A model generated the notes under the pieces. The model worked only from the letters and a program-made list of their open reading frames with translations. It did no database searches and was not told the DNA's origin. Below are positions 14,547 through 22,572 of a stretch of 33,073 nucleotides of DNA, one piece after another. The DNA lies in NCBI GenBank assembly GCA_964443805.1, contig CAYUEQ010000004.1:1-33073 (forward strand), given 5' to 3'. The stretch's first letter is position 1, and every line of letters begins with the position of its first letter. The stretch comes from CAYUEQ01 sp964443805 (GTDB lineage Bacteria; Bacillota_I; Bacilli_A; RF39; UBA660). The position numbers and the translations under genes are program-made.

Positions 14547-14834
14547 ATGGACAAGGTATTAGAACCAACTAATATACATCATCAAATTAGTATTAGTGAA
14601 AGAAAAAACATTGTTTTAACAGGTGTTAAAAAGATAATTAGTTTTGATAATGAAGAATTTTTAATGGAAGGAAATATGGGGAATATATTATTAAGAGGAG
14701 AAGAATTAGAAATTATTAAATTAGATACACATATTGGAAATGTTTCAATTAAGGGATTAATCAATAGTCTGACATATCTTGATTCTAAAGAAAAAACAAA
14801 AGAAAACAGTATAATTTCTAAATTATTTAAATAA
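14547..14834 (+). CDS. yabP: Sporulation protein YabP
   Basis: YabP is a conserved sporulation protein of the YabP/YqfC family, made in the mother cell under sigma-E in B. subtilis and needed with YabQ for proper spore development. The 95 residues show HHQISISERKNIVLTGVKKIISFDNEEFLM followed by a short beta-rich segment (GNILLRGEELEI) and NVSIKGLINSLTYLD, the family core. The strong TAGGAGG site is eight bases before the ATG. The stop overlaps the yabQ start by one base. Confidence 0.92.
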   Translation: MDKVLEPTNIHHQISISERKNIVLTGVKKIISFDNEEFLMEGNMGNILLRGEELEIIKLDTHIGNVSIKGLINSLTYLDSKEKTKENSIISKLFK

Positions 14835-15148
14835 TGGATTATAAATTACAAATAATTTCTTTAATAGTTTCATTTTTATATGGTGTTTTTTTTTCTGTAG
14901 TAACAAATATCAATTATAATTATCTTTATAAAACAACTATACCTTTTAAAATAACTTTTAATATTATATTTATATTAGATGTTGTACTAATATATTTAAT
15001 ATTAATATATAAAATTAATAAAGGTGTGTTTCATATATATTTTATTTTAATGATTCTTCTCGGTTATGTAGTTAGTTTTAATAAAATTAAAACGTCAATA
15101 AAACGTCTAAAGCTAAAATGTGTTGTTGAAAAGAACAAAAAAAAGTGA
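14834..15148 (+). CDS. yabQ: Sporulation membrane protein YabQ
   Basis: This 104-residue protein has several hydrophobic segments (about 8-26, 36-60 and 66-82) and a lysine-rich end. In B. subtilis YabQ localises to the membranes around the forespore and is required for cortex formation. The sequence is fast-evolving, so identification rests mainly on topology, size and the one-base-overlapping position after yabP and before divIC. Confidence 0.8.
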   Translation: MDYKLQIISLIVSFLYGVFFSVVTNINYNYLYKTTIPFKITFNIIFILDVVLIYLILIYKINKGVFHIYFILMILLGYVVSFNKIKTSIKRLKLKCVVEKNKKK

Positions 15149-15154
15149 TACATT
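15126..15154 (+). promoter_or_regulatory. Promoter of divIC
   Basis: TTGAAA (15126-15131), a 17-base spacer and TACATT (15149-15154), preceded by TG (extended -10), lie partly within the end of yabQ. This would let the vegetative division gene be transcribed independently of the sporulation genes. Confidence 0.6.
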
Positions 15155-15174
15155 AAGTATATTATAGGTGAAAT

Positions 15175-15465
15175 ATGAATAAGGTATCTAAAAAAGCAAA
15201 ACGTAGGGTTCGTCTATTAATAGTAATTTTTTTATCAATTACTGGTTTTTTAAGTATGAGCATATATAAGTATTGGATTGATATTTACAAAAATGCTAAT
15301 CTAAATAAAGAATTGACAAATAAGTATGAAATTTTATTAGAAGAAGAAACTGAATTACAAGTTCAAGTAAAAAAATTAGAAGATCCTGATTACGTTGCTA
15401 AGTATGCAAGAGAAAATTATTTGTTTTCAAAAGATGGAGAAAAAATCATCAGAGTTGTTGAATAA
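15175..15465 (+). CDS. divIC: Septum formation initiator DivIC (FtsB family)
   Basis: DivIC forms the trimeric DivIB-DivIC-FtsL complex of the divisome, which activates septal wall synthesis. The 96 residues have a short basic cytoplasmic tail, one membrane segment (about 11-28) and a coiled coil (about 35-62, LNKELTNKYEILLEEETELQ). The family end DPDYVAKYARENYLFSKDGEKI follows. The ribosome site ATAGGTGAA precedes the ATG. The position after yabQ matches Bacillus. Confidence 0.94.
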   Translation: MNKVSKKAKRRVRLLIVIFLSITGFLSMSIYKYWIDIYKNANLNKELTNKYEILLEEETELQVQVKKLEDPDYVAKYARENYLFSKDGEKIIRVVE

Positions 15466-15487
15466 AGCAAAAAAATTTGCTTTTTTT
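15464..15487 (+). terminator. Terminator of divIC
   Basis: AAAGCAAA (15464-15471), loop AAAA and TTTGCTTT (15476-15483), followed by further T, form an 8-bp stem. It overlaps the last bases of the divIC stop codon. Confidence 0.8.
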
Positions 15488-15523
15488 AACATTTTTATAT
15501 AATATATTTCAGTAGGTGAATTT

Positions 15524-16057
15524 ATGGAATCTTTTAAAGAATTTGATATTAATAAATATAAATACCAAACTTATTGTATTATTGGAACTTCTGCATCAGG
15601 TAAAACTGAGATGTTAAAGTACTTAAAAGAAAGATATACTAAGTGTGTAATTTTAAGAAATGATTTATATTTAACAAGAAATAAAGTATTAAAAATGATT
15701 AATAAAGCATTATTAACTAAGCCAGCTTTAATTTTAATAGATGATCTATTTATTTATTTAAATGAAAAAGATAAAAAAGAAATAATTAAAAAAATTAAAA
15801 ATACTGGAACTAACTTAGTGTGTGTAGTTAGTAATGTCGAAGAAACATTATTGTTTGAATATATTTTAGTGTTAAAAAACACGAAAATCGTATTAGAAGG
15901 TGAAACTACTAGTGTTTTAAATGAAGAAAAGTTAATGAAAAAGTTAGGTTTAAGCTTACCTTTTGTAACAGATTTGAGTTTGCAATTAGGATATTATGAT
16001 TTAGTAGATAAATTATATTTAGATCAAGATGAGTTGGTGAATGTATTATGGAAGTAA
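15524..16057 (+). CDS. Truncated EcfA-like ABC ATPase, helical domain missing
   Basis: The 177-residue protein has a Walker A GTSASGKT (21-28) and a Walker B-like ALILIDD (68-74) only about 40 residues apart, where complete ABC ATPases have about 120. The Q-loop, helical subdomain and LSGGQ signature are therefore missing. The H-loop His is Asn (VVSNVE). The C-terminal 45 residues (LGLSLPFVTDL, then YLDQDELVNVL) resemble the C-terminal dimerisation domain of EcfA proteins. In Bacilli ecfA1-ecfA2-ecfT precede truA; here the order is this gene, a second degenerate ATPase, then truA, with ecfT absent. The frame is intact and well spaced, so it looks selected rather than a pseudogene. It may have kept ATP binding; its function is unknown. 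Vitamin or cobalt transport is unlikely without EcfT. Confidence 0.6.
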   Translation: MESFKEFDINKYKYQTYCIIGTSASGKTEMLKYLKERYTKCVILRNDLYLTRNKVLKMINKALLTKPALILIDDLFIYLNEKDKKEIIKKIKNTGTNLVCVVSNVEETLLFEYILVLKNTKIVLEGETTSVLNEEKLMKKLGLSLPFVTDLSLQLGYYDLVDKLYLDQDELVNVLWK

Positions 16058-16833
16058 ATTTTGAAAATGTTTTTTTTCCAGGATACCTTAAAGGAATAAA
16101 TTTAAATATTGAGCCAAATGTAGTTACAGCATTAATAGGTGATAATAGCAAAGATTGTATAGGAAGATTACTTATTGGATTAGACAATATAACTATTGGC
16201 GATATTAATATAGATGGAATTAAATTAGAAAAAGATCTTCTAAGAAAAAAAATAGGTTGTTTATTTAATAATTTAAAAAATTATGTTTTAAAAAACACAG
16301 TTGATGAGCAACTTGAACAAGCATTTGAATATTATGAAGGACTTAAAAGTAATACTCAAAAAAGAAAAATAGAAGCCTTAAAAATGGTTGGTTTAAGCGA
16401 AAAATATTTATCTAAGAAAATGTTTGATTTATCTTTAACTGAAAAAAAGAAAGTAATATTTGCATCAACCTTAATTTTTAATCCTGATATAATAATATTA
16501 GATCATTTTGAAATGCATTTTAACTATGCTGACCAACAAAGAATAAAAAACATTCTTAAAAAAATAAAAAAGAAATTTAATAAAACAATAATAGTAATTA
16601 CTAACAATACAAACTTTTTATTAGACTTTGTTGATGAACTAGTTGTATTTAATCAAGGATATATTGTTTCTAAAGGAAACAAAGATGTTTTATATAACAG
16701 AGATTTAAAAGATATTATAACACCACCAGAAATAGTTAAGTTTGTCTGGAAGTTAAGAGATAAAGGATTAGATATTAATAATTATTTTGATATCAAAGAA
16801 TTAATGAAAGCTATATATCGTGAAGTTAAATAA
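16048..16833 (+). CDS. Degenerate EcfA-like ABC ATPase, probable pseudoenzyme
   Basis: The 261-residue protein keeps the full ABC fold order but not the chemistry. The Walker A position reads GDNSKDCIG (31-39) instead of GxxGxGKS/T. The Q-loop Gln is Asn (CLFNN). The signature is LSLTE (128-132) instead of LSGGQ. Walker B DIIILDH has His for the catalytic Glu, and the switch His is lost (VITNN). The C-terminal EcfA-type segment (PPEIVKFVWKLRDKGLDI, then ELMKAIY) remains. It overlaps the preceding gene by 10 bases and truA by 14, so all three are one transcription unit. It probably cannot hydrolyse ATP in its own P-loop, but its signature region could cap the P-loop of the preceding protein in a heterodimer. 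Confidence 0.65.
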   Translation: MEVNFENVFFPGYLKGINLNIEPNVVTALIGDNSKDCIGRLLIGLDNITIGDINIDGIKLEKDLLRKKIGCLFNNLKNYVLKNTVDEQLEQAFEYYEGLKSNTQKRKIEALKMVGLSEKYLSKKMFDLSLTEKKKVIFASTLIFNPDIIILDHFEMHFNYADQQRIKNILKKIKKKFNKTIIVITNNTNFLLDFVDELVVFNQGYIVSKGNKDVLYNRDLKDIITPPEIVKFVWKLRDKGLDINNYFDIKELMKAIYREVK

Positions 16834-17545
16834 TTACTTAATTGAATTCAGTTATGATGGTAGTGAATTTTTTGGTTATCAAAAACAAAAAGATAAATTA
16901 ACAGTTCAAGGAGATTTAGAAAGAGTATTATCTAGACTAGATAATAAAAATGTAAAAGTAACTGGTTCTGGCAGAACTGATGTCGGAGTGCATGCATTAT
17001 CGCAAACAGCAAATTTTAAATTATGTTTAGATATAAATCCTAATAAATTAAAAAATCTTTTAAATCACCAACTAAATAAAGCTATTTATATTAATAAATG
17101 TATTCTAACAACAGATGATTTTCATTCGCGTTTTTCAGCTAAAGAAAAAACATATAAGTATAAAATTAAAATTGGAAACTATAATCCTCTTTTAATAAAT
17201 TATATGTTACAATTAAAAAGCCCTTTAAATATAAAGGCAATGAAAAAAGCAAGTAAAATCTTTCTTGGAGAACATGATTTCGAAAATTTTGTTTCAGGTA
17301 AGAGAGATAATTATATTACAACAATTACTAACATAAAAATATATAAGAAAAAATGTATAATTATAAAAGTAACAGGTAAACACTTTTATCAATACATGGT
17401 AAGAAAAATTGTTGGAGCATTAATTGAAGTAGGATTAGGTAAAGCTGATATTGATACTTTAATTAAAATGCTTAATAAAACAACAAACCAAAAGTTACCA
17501 ACAGCCTTTCCACAAGGTTTATATCTAGAAAAAATAAAATATTAA
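16820..17545 (+). CDS. truA: tRNA pseudouridine(38-40) synthase TruA
   Basis: TruA isomerises uridines 38-40 in the anticodon arm. Motifs are the YDGSEFFGYQ N-terminus (12-21), VQGDLE, and GSGRTDVGVHA with catalytic D54. F(x)SRFSAKEKTYKYKI and the C-terminal YQYMVRKIVGALIEVG block are also present. The 241 residues are full length. The GTG start at 16820 lies inside the preceding gene with only a weak ribosome site, so translation is probably coupled. Confidence 0.95.
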   Translation: MKLNNYLIEFSYDGSEFFGYQKQKDKLTVQGDLERVLSRLDNKNVKVTGSGRTDVGVHALSQTANFKLCLDINPNKLKNLLNHQLNKAIYINKCILTTDDFHSRFSAKEKTYKYKIKIGNYNPLLINYMLQLKSPLNIKAMKKASKIFLGEHDFENFVSGKRDNYITTITNIKIYKKKCIIIKVTGKHFYQYMVRKIVGALIEVGLGKADIDTLIKMLNKTTNQKLPTAFPQGLYLEKIKY

Positions 17546-17555
17546 GGTGATAAAT

Positions 17556-18875
17556 TTGAAAGATGCAGAAAACTTTTTAAGAAATGAATTATCAAAAAAC
17601 GATGTAATTATTGTTGCTCTTTCTGGTGGACCAGATTCTATGTGTTTGTTAAACATTGTTTCAAAGTTTAAAAAACGTTTAAATTTAACTATAATCGGAG
17701 CCCACGTTAATCATAATGTAAGAAAACAAAGTAATGATGAAAAAATATTTATAGAACATTATTGTGAAGATAAAAAAATAAAATTTGAAACTATGAAAAT
17801 TGAAAACTATACAAATGATAACTTTCATAACGAAGCTCGTCTAATAAGATATGATTTTTTTGAAAAATTAATAAAAAAATATAAAGCTAAATATTTGATG
17901 ACTGCTCATCATGGCGATGATTTAATTGAAACTGTTTTAATGAGATTAACTAGAGGATCAACTTTTAAAGGATATGGTGGGTTTGAAAAACTTATCCAAA
18001 GAGATACTTATCAAATATTAAGACCGTTAATTAGCTATTCTAAAAAAGATATTGAAGCTTATAATAAAGAAAAAGATATTCCATATGTTACTGATGTATC
18101 TAATATGAGTAAAAAATATACAAGGAATAGATACCGTAAAGAGATGTTACCTTTTTTAAAAAACGAAGATGACAATGTTCACTTAAAGTTTCTAAAATTT
18201 AGCGAAACAATAAATGAGTATAATAATTATATAAATAAAATAATTACAAAAAAGATGAAAAAAATGTATAAAAATAATATATTAGACTTAGATCAATATA
18301 ATAAGTTAGAAGACATAGAAAAAAATAAAATACTAGAATTAATATTAGATAAAACATACGATAATGATTTGGCATTAATAACTACAGAACATCTAAATAA
18401 CATTATTAAATTAATAGATAGTAAAAAGGTTAATAGTAAAATAAACCTACCTAAGAATATTATTGCTAAAAAGGTATATACTACTTTAGAAATAACTACC
18501 AACAAAACAAAAAAACAAAAATATTATATAGAATTAGATAATGAAGTATTTTTACCTAACGATAGATGCATTTCAGTTGTAGATAAATGCAATTTAACAA
18601 ATAATGATTGCACAAGAATAAACAGTAAAGATGTTGTCTTACCTTTATATATAAGAACAAGAAAGACTGGAGATAAAATACAAATTAAAAATATGAAAGG
18701 TCACAAAAAAATTAAAGATATATTTATTGATGAAAAAACACCAGCAGAAGAACGAGATTCATGGCCAATTGTAATTGACAGTAGAGATAAAGTAATCTGG
18801 ATTCCAGGTCTAAAAAAATCGAATTTTGATAAAGAAAAAGATGAAAAGTATGATATAATAATCAAGTATATTTAA
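17556..18875 (+). CDS. tilS: tRNA(Ile)-lysidine synthetase TilS
   Basis: TilS attaches lysine to C34 of tRNA-Ile(CAU), so that it reads AUA instead of AUG. This is essential in a genome as AUA-rich as this one. The PP-loop SGGPDS (23-28) is followed by HVNHNVR, the AHHGDDLIETVLMRLTRGS block and the RNRYRKEMLPFL segment. A C-terminal domain ends near GLKKSNFDK. I chose TTG at 17556 (439 residues), placed six bases after AAGGTG; a GTG at 17547 would lie inside that ribosome site. hprT, usual between tilS and ftsH in Bacillus, is absent. Confidence 0.95.
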   Translation: MKDAENFLRNELSKNDVIIVALSGGPDSMCLLNIVSKFKKRLNLTIIGAHVNHNVRKQSNDEKIFIEHYCEDKKIKFETMKIENYTNDNFHNEARLIRYDFFEKLIKKYKAKYLMTAHHGDDLIETVLMRLTRGSTFKGYGGFEKLIQRDTYQILRPLISYSKKDIEAYNKEKDIPYVTDVSNMSKKYTRNRYRKEMLPFLKNEDDNVHLKFLKFSETINEYNNYINKIITKKMKKMYKNNILDLDQYNKLEDIEKNKILELILDKTYDNDLALITTEHLNNIIKLIDSKKVNSKINLPKNIIAKKVYTTLEITTNKTKKQKYYIELDNEVFLPNDRCISVVDKCNLTNNDCTRINSKDVVLPLYIRTRKTGDKIQIKNMKGHKKIKDIFIDEKTPAEERDSWPIVIDSRDKVIWIPGLKKSNFDKEKDEKYDIIIKYI

Positions 18876-18888
18876 AAAGGAGCAGAAG

Positions 18889-20811
18889 ATGAATAAAAAA
18901 AATATAAATAAGAAAATAAATAAAAATATATTTCCATATGTAATACTATTAATAGTTATGTTAGGAACAATGTATTTTTTCAATGCGGGTAAAATAAAAA
19001 CTCATAAATTATCGTACGATGAAATGATAAAAGAAATGAGTGATGGTGAAGTTGATGAAATTACAATAGCGGCAAAAAGTGGAGCTAATGTATATGCAAT
19101 CGAAGGTAAATTAAAAAACTATGAAGATCATGAAGTCTTTAAAGTAGACGTTCCTCTATCTGAAGGAGTAATGGAAAGAATTTTAGTATATGCTGACAAT
19201 CAAGGATTTGAAGTAAATACTAAATCTAATCCAGAAAATAGTTCTATATGGCCATATGTGATTACTTATTTACCATTAATACTTATGGTTGTGCTAAGCT
19301 TTTATTTCTTTTCTAAATTATCAGGTGGAAACAACAAATCTATGGATTTTGGAAAAAGTAAAGCTAAGTTAAGTGATGGTGGCAGCAAAGTTAAATTTGA
19401 TGATGTTGCTGGATTAAAAGAAGAAAAAGAAGAAGTAGAAGAAATAATAGATTTCTTAAAAAATCCTAAGAAATTTCAAAAATTAGGTGCAAGAATACCA
19501 AAAGGAGTACTGTTAGTTGGTCCTCCAGGAACAGGTAAAACTTTATTAGCAAGAGCTGTAGCAGGAGAAGCTAATGTTCCATTCTTCTTTATAAGTGGAT
19601 CAGATTTTGTTGAACTATTTGTAGGAGTTGGAGCAAGTAGGGTAAGAGATATGTTTAAAGAAGCAAAAAGAAATGCACCTTGCTTAATCTTTATCGATGA
19701 AATAGATGCAGTAGGAAGACAAAGAGGAACTGGTTTAGGTGGAGGACATGATGAACGTGAACAAACCTTAAATCAATTACTAACAGAAATGGATGGATTT
19801 GGTGAGAATGCTGGTATTATAATAATTGCAGCAACAAATCGTCCAGATGTTTTAGATCCTGCTTTATTACGTCCAGGAAGATTCGACCGTCAAGTTACAG
19901 TTAATTTACCTGATTCAAACGAACGTGAAGCAATTTTAAAAGTTCATGCTAAAAACAAAATATTTGATGATAAAGTAAATTTAAAAAATGTTGGTAAAAG
20001 AACACCAGGATTTAGTGGAGCGGATTTAGAAAACTTACTTAACGAATCTGCACTACTTGCAGTACGTCGAGGTAAAGAAAATATTACAATGTCTGAAATA
20101 GATGAAGCAACCGATCGTGTTTTAATGGGACCTGCAAAAACAAGTCGTAAAATTACAGATAAAGAAAAAAGTATTGTGGCATTACATGAAGCTGGACACG
20201 CAGTTATTGGACTTAAATATCCAGAAGCAAACGATGTTCATAAAATAACAATCATCCCAAGAGGTATGGCTGGCGGATATAACTTAATGCTTCCAAAAGA
20301 AGAAAAAGTCATTATTAATACAAAAAGTGAACTACAAGCATCAATTGTTACTAGCTTAGGTGGACGTGCAGCTGAAGAACTATTCGTGGGGGAAATCACA
20401 ACAGGAGCATCAGGAGATTTTAAAAGTGCTACGGCAATAGCAAGAAGAATGGTTACTATATATGGAATGTCTGATTTAGGACCAATCCAATATGACAGTA
20501 GTGGTGGAGATGTCTTCTTAGGAAGAGACTATACACAACAAAAACATATATCAGATCAATTTGCAGAATCAATCGATAATGAAGTAAAAAAAATAATAGA
20601 TTATTGTTATGAAGAAGCTAAGAAAACATTAAAGAAAAATTCTAAACTAGTTAATCTAATTTCTGATACTTTAATTGAAAAAGAAACTTTAACTAAAGAA
20701 CAAATTACTGAATTAGTTGAATCGTTAGAAAAACCAAAAAAAGAAACTAAAACACCAAAGAAAGAAACTAAAACAACTAAAAAAGAAACAAAAACTAAAA
20801 AGGATGCTTAA
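18889..20811 (+). CDS. ftsH: ATP-dependent zinc metalloprotease FtsH
   Basis: FtsH is a membrane-bound hexameric AAA+ protease that degrades misassembled membrane proteins and regulators; in Bacillus it is needed for sporulation. Two membrane segments (about 14-30 and 122-142) flank the extracytoplasmic region. The AAA domain has Walker A GPPGTGKT (211-218), Walker B LIFIDEID and the SRH region. The zinc site is HEAGH (433-437). The C-terminus is a lysine-threonine repeat tail. The ribosome site is AAAGGAG. The last codons lie in the left arm of a terminator. Confidence 0.97.
   Translation: MNKKNINKKINKNIFPYVILLIVMLGTMYFFNAGKIKTHKLSYDEMIKEMSDGEVDEITIAAKSGANVYAIEGKLKNYEDHEVFKVDVPLSEGVMERILVYADNQGFEVNTKSNPENSSIWPYVITYLPLILMVVLSFYFFSKLSGGNNKSMDFGKSKAKLSDGGSKVKFDDVAGLKEEKEEVEEIIDFLKNPKKFQKLGARIPKGVLLVGPPGTGKTLLARAVAGEANVPFFFISGSDFVELFVGVGASRVRDMFKEAKRNAPCLIFIDEIDAVGRQRGTGLGGGHDEREQTLNQLLTEMDGFGENAGIIIIAATNRPDVLDPALLRPGRFDRQVTVNLPDSNEREAILKVHAKNKIFDDKVNLKNVGKRTPGFSGADLENLLNESALLAVRRGKENITMSEIDEATDRVLMGPAKTSRKITDKEKSIVALHEAGHAVIGLKYPEANDVHKITIIPRGMAGGYNLMLPKEEKVIINTKSELQASIVTSLGGRAAEELFVGEITTGASGDFKSATAIARRMVTIYGMSDLGPIQYDSSGGDVFLGRDYTQQKHISDQFAESIDNEVKKIIDYCYEEAKKTLKKNSKLVNLISDTLIEKETLTKEQITELVESLEKPKKETKTPKKETKTTKKETKTKKDA
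20743..20805 (+). repeat. KKETKT tandem repeat at the FtsH C-terminus
   Basis: The last 25 or so residues of FtsH consist of three near-exact heptad units of Lys-Lys-Glu-Thr-Lys-Thr plus one residue (Pro, Thr or Lys). They are encoded by a 21-bp A-rich repeat. The tail is cytoplasmic and strongly basic; copy number may vary between strains. Confidence 0.7.
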
Positions 20812-20826
20812 TCGCTATCCTTTTTA
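20797..20826 (+). terminator. Terminator overlapping the ftsH stop
   Basis: AAAAGGAT (20797-20804) pairs with ATCCTTTT (20817-20824) and is followed by more T. The left arm encodes the last lysine and aspartate, and the TAA stop is in the loop. Confidence 0.8.
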
Positions 20827-20861
20827 TATTCCTTAAATATAAAGACAAAAATCTTATCTTA

Positions 20862-20870
20862 TGATAAAAT
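20862..20870 (+). promoter_or_regulatory. Extended -10 element of the parAB operon
   Basis: TGATAAAAT has TG, one base and TAAAAT (20865-20870). No good -35 is visible. Initiation near 20877 would leave a leader carrying the AAAGGTGG ribosome site of parA. Confidence 0.45.
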
Positions 20871-20905
20871 AATTAAGTAGAAAGATTTATGACAAAGGTG
20901 GTAAT

Positions 20906-21691
20906 ATGGCAAACATTATTTCTCTAGTAAACCAAAAAGGTGGTGTTGGTAAAACAACTACCAGTATTAATTTATCGGCTGCTATTGGAAAACTTGGGAA
21001 AAAAGTTTTATTAATAGATTTAGATCCTCAAGGCAATACTTCAATAGGCATTGGGTTAAACAAAGGTGATATACCTTATGATATTTATTCTGCATTAATT
21101 GGAGATTGTCATATTAAAGATGCCATCATTAAAACTAGATATAAAAACTTATCTGTAATACCTGCAACTATATCTCTGGCTGGATTAGATGTAGAACTAA
21201 TGAATAAATTTTATGTTGATAAAGAATTTAATCAATATGAACAATTAAAAACCATTTTAAGTGAAATAAATGATATCTATGATTATGTAATTATAGATTG
21301 CCCACCGACTCTTGGAATCTTAACAAATAATGCTTTAGTTGCTAGTGATTCAGTTATAATACCAGTGCAGTGTGAATTTTTTGCATTAGAAGGTATTGCT
21401 CAACTATTAAATTCTGTTATTTTAATTCAAGGTGAATTAAACCCTGATTTAAAAATAGGAGGAGTGTTACTAACAATGTTAGATGCTAGAACTAATTTGG
21501 GAATAGAAGTTGTTGAAGAAGTTAGAAAATATTTTAAAGATAAAGTGTTTAATACAATTATACCGAGATTAATCCGACTAGTTGAAGCACCATCACATGG
21601 TCAACCGATATGTGAGTATGATCCCAAAAGTAGAGCTACCGAAGCTTATGAAAATTTAGCAAAGGAAGTGATTAGTAGACATGGAGAATAA
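20906..21691 (+). CDS. parA: Chromosome partitioning ATPase ParA (Soj)
   Basis: ParA is the DNA-binding ATPase that with ParB moves replication origins; in sporulating Bacilli Soj also regulates DnaA. The 261 residues have the deviant Walker A KGGVGKTT (11-18), IDLDPQGN (Walker A' region) and the Walker B VIIDCPP. The short chromosomal form, with no N-terminal HTH, fits Soj. parB starts 11 bases before its stop. The operon has moved between ftsH and mscS, without the mnmG-rsmG-noc genes that flank it in Bacillus. Confidence 0.95.
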   Translation: MANIISLVNQKGGVGKTTTSINLSAAIGKLGKKVLLIDLDPQGNTSIGIGLNKGDIPYDIYSALIGDCHIKDAIIKTRYKNLSVIPATISLAGLDVELMNKFYVDKEFNQYEQLKTILSEINDIYDYVIIDCPPTLGILTNNALVASDSVIIPVQCEFFALEGIAQLLNSVILIQGELNPDLKIGGVLLTMLDARTNLGIEVVEEVRKYFKDKVFNTIIPRLIRLVEAPSHGQPICEYDPKSRATEAYENLAKEVISRHGE

Positions 21692-22568
21692 AAAAAGAGC
21701 ATTAGGAAAAGGTTTAGAACAATTATTTACCAATGAGAGAATTGATTTTAATCAATTAGAGAAAAATATTGTAGAAAATGCGACACCTCAAGATATAGTA
21801 AACATTCCTATTTCTGAAATTAGAAGTAATCCATATCAACCAAGAAAAACATTTGATGAAAAAACATTAAATGAACTTGCAGCTTCTATTAAAGAACACG
21901 GTGTAATAGAACCTATTATAGTTAAGAAAAGTATAAAAGGATATGAAATAGTAGCAGGTGAAAGACGTACTAAAGCTAGTAAAATAGCTGGGTTTGATAC
22001 TGTTCCAGCGATAATAAGAGATTTCAATGATGAAGAAATGATGGAAATCGCTCTTATTGAAAACATTCAAAGAGAAAACTTAAATCCAATTGAAGAAGCA
22101 AGAGCTTATTCAGTTATATTAAAAGCTAATGGATTAACTCAAGAAAGCTTAGCTAAAAAATTTGGTAAAAGTAGAAGTTATATCACTAACATGTTAGGTT
22201 TATTAAATTTACCTAATGATATCCAAACTACAATAGCAGAAAAAAAATTAAGTATGGGCCATGCACGTGCTTTAAGTAAATTAGCAGATATAGATAAACA
22301 AAAAGAATTAACAACAAAAATAATAAAAGAAGGTTTAAGTGTTAGAGGATTAGAAAAGCTAATTGCTAATCAAGACTTTAGTAAAAGAGTAAAAATTAGT
22401 AGACCAAAAGCACCAAATACACAATATAAAATATATGAAGATTTAATGAGAGAAAAATTAGGAACTAAGGTAAAAATATTAAACAGAAAAATAGAGATTC
22501 CTTTTGATTCAACTAAAGACTTAGAAAGATTATTAGATATATTAAATTTAAAAATAGATAAGGATTGA
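21681..22568 (+). CDS. parB: Chromosome partitioning protein ParB (Spo0J)
   Basis: ParB is the CTP-dependent clamp that loads at parS and organises origins. Order: the ParA-activating N-terminus RALGKGLEQLF (6-16), the CTP-binding domain with GERR (93-96) and ENIQREN (127-133), the helix-turn-helix LTQESLAKKFGKSRSYITN (152-170), and a short C-terminal dimerisation domain (about 235-295). Positions that distinguish ParB from Noc are R165, M171, N176 and G193 (Caulobacter 173, 179, 184 and 201). The Arg and Gly are the parS-type residues, where Noc has Gln and Arg. So I call it ParB, not Noc, although the palindromes in this window are Noc-type. No canonical parS was found here. Confidence 0.92.
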   Translation: MENKKRALGKGLEQLFTNERIDFNQLEKNIVENATPQDIVNIPISEIRSNPYQPRKTFDEKTLNELAASIKEHGVIEPIIVKKSIKGYEIVAGERRTKASKIAGFDTVPAIIRDFNDEEMMEIALIENIQRENLNPIEEARAYSVILKANGLTQESLAKKFGKSRSYITNMLGLLNLPNDIQTTIAEKKLSMGHARALSKLADIDKQKELTTKIIKEGLSVRGLEKLIANQDFSKRVKISRPKAPNTQYKIYEDLMREKLGTKVKILNRKIEIPFDSTKDLERLLDILNLKIDKD

Positions 22569-22572
22569 TTTT

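Noticed and set aside
16048..16833. The degenerate ATPase as a decaying pseudogene.
   Set aside because: The frame is intact over 261 codons, it overlaps both neighbours, and the fold order is kept; losses are confined to catalytic positions.
22258..22275. GCACGTGC in parB as a parS site.
   Set aside because: It encodes the invariant GHARAL motif and lacks the flanking TGTTNC/GNAACA arms.
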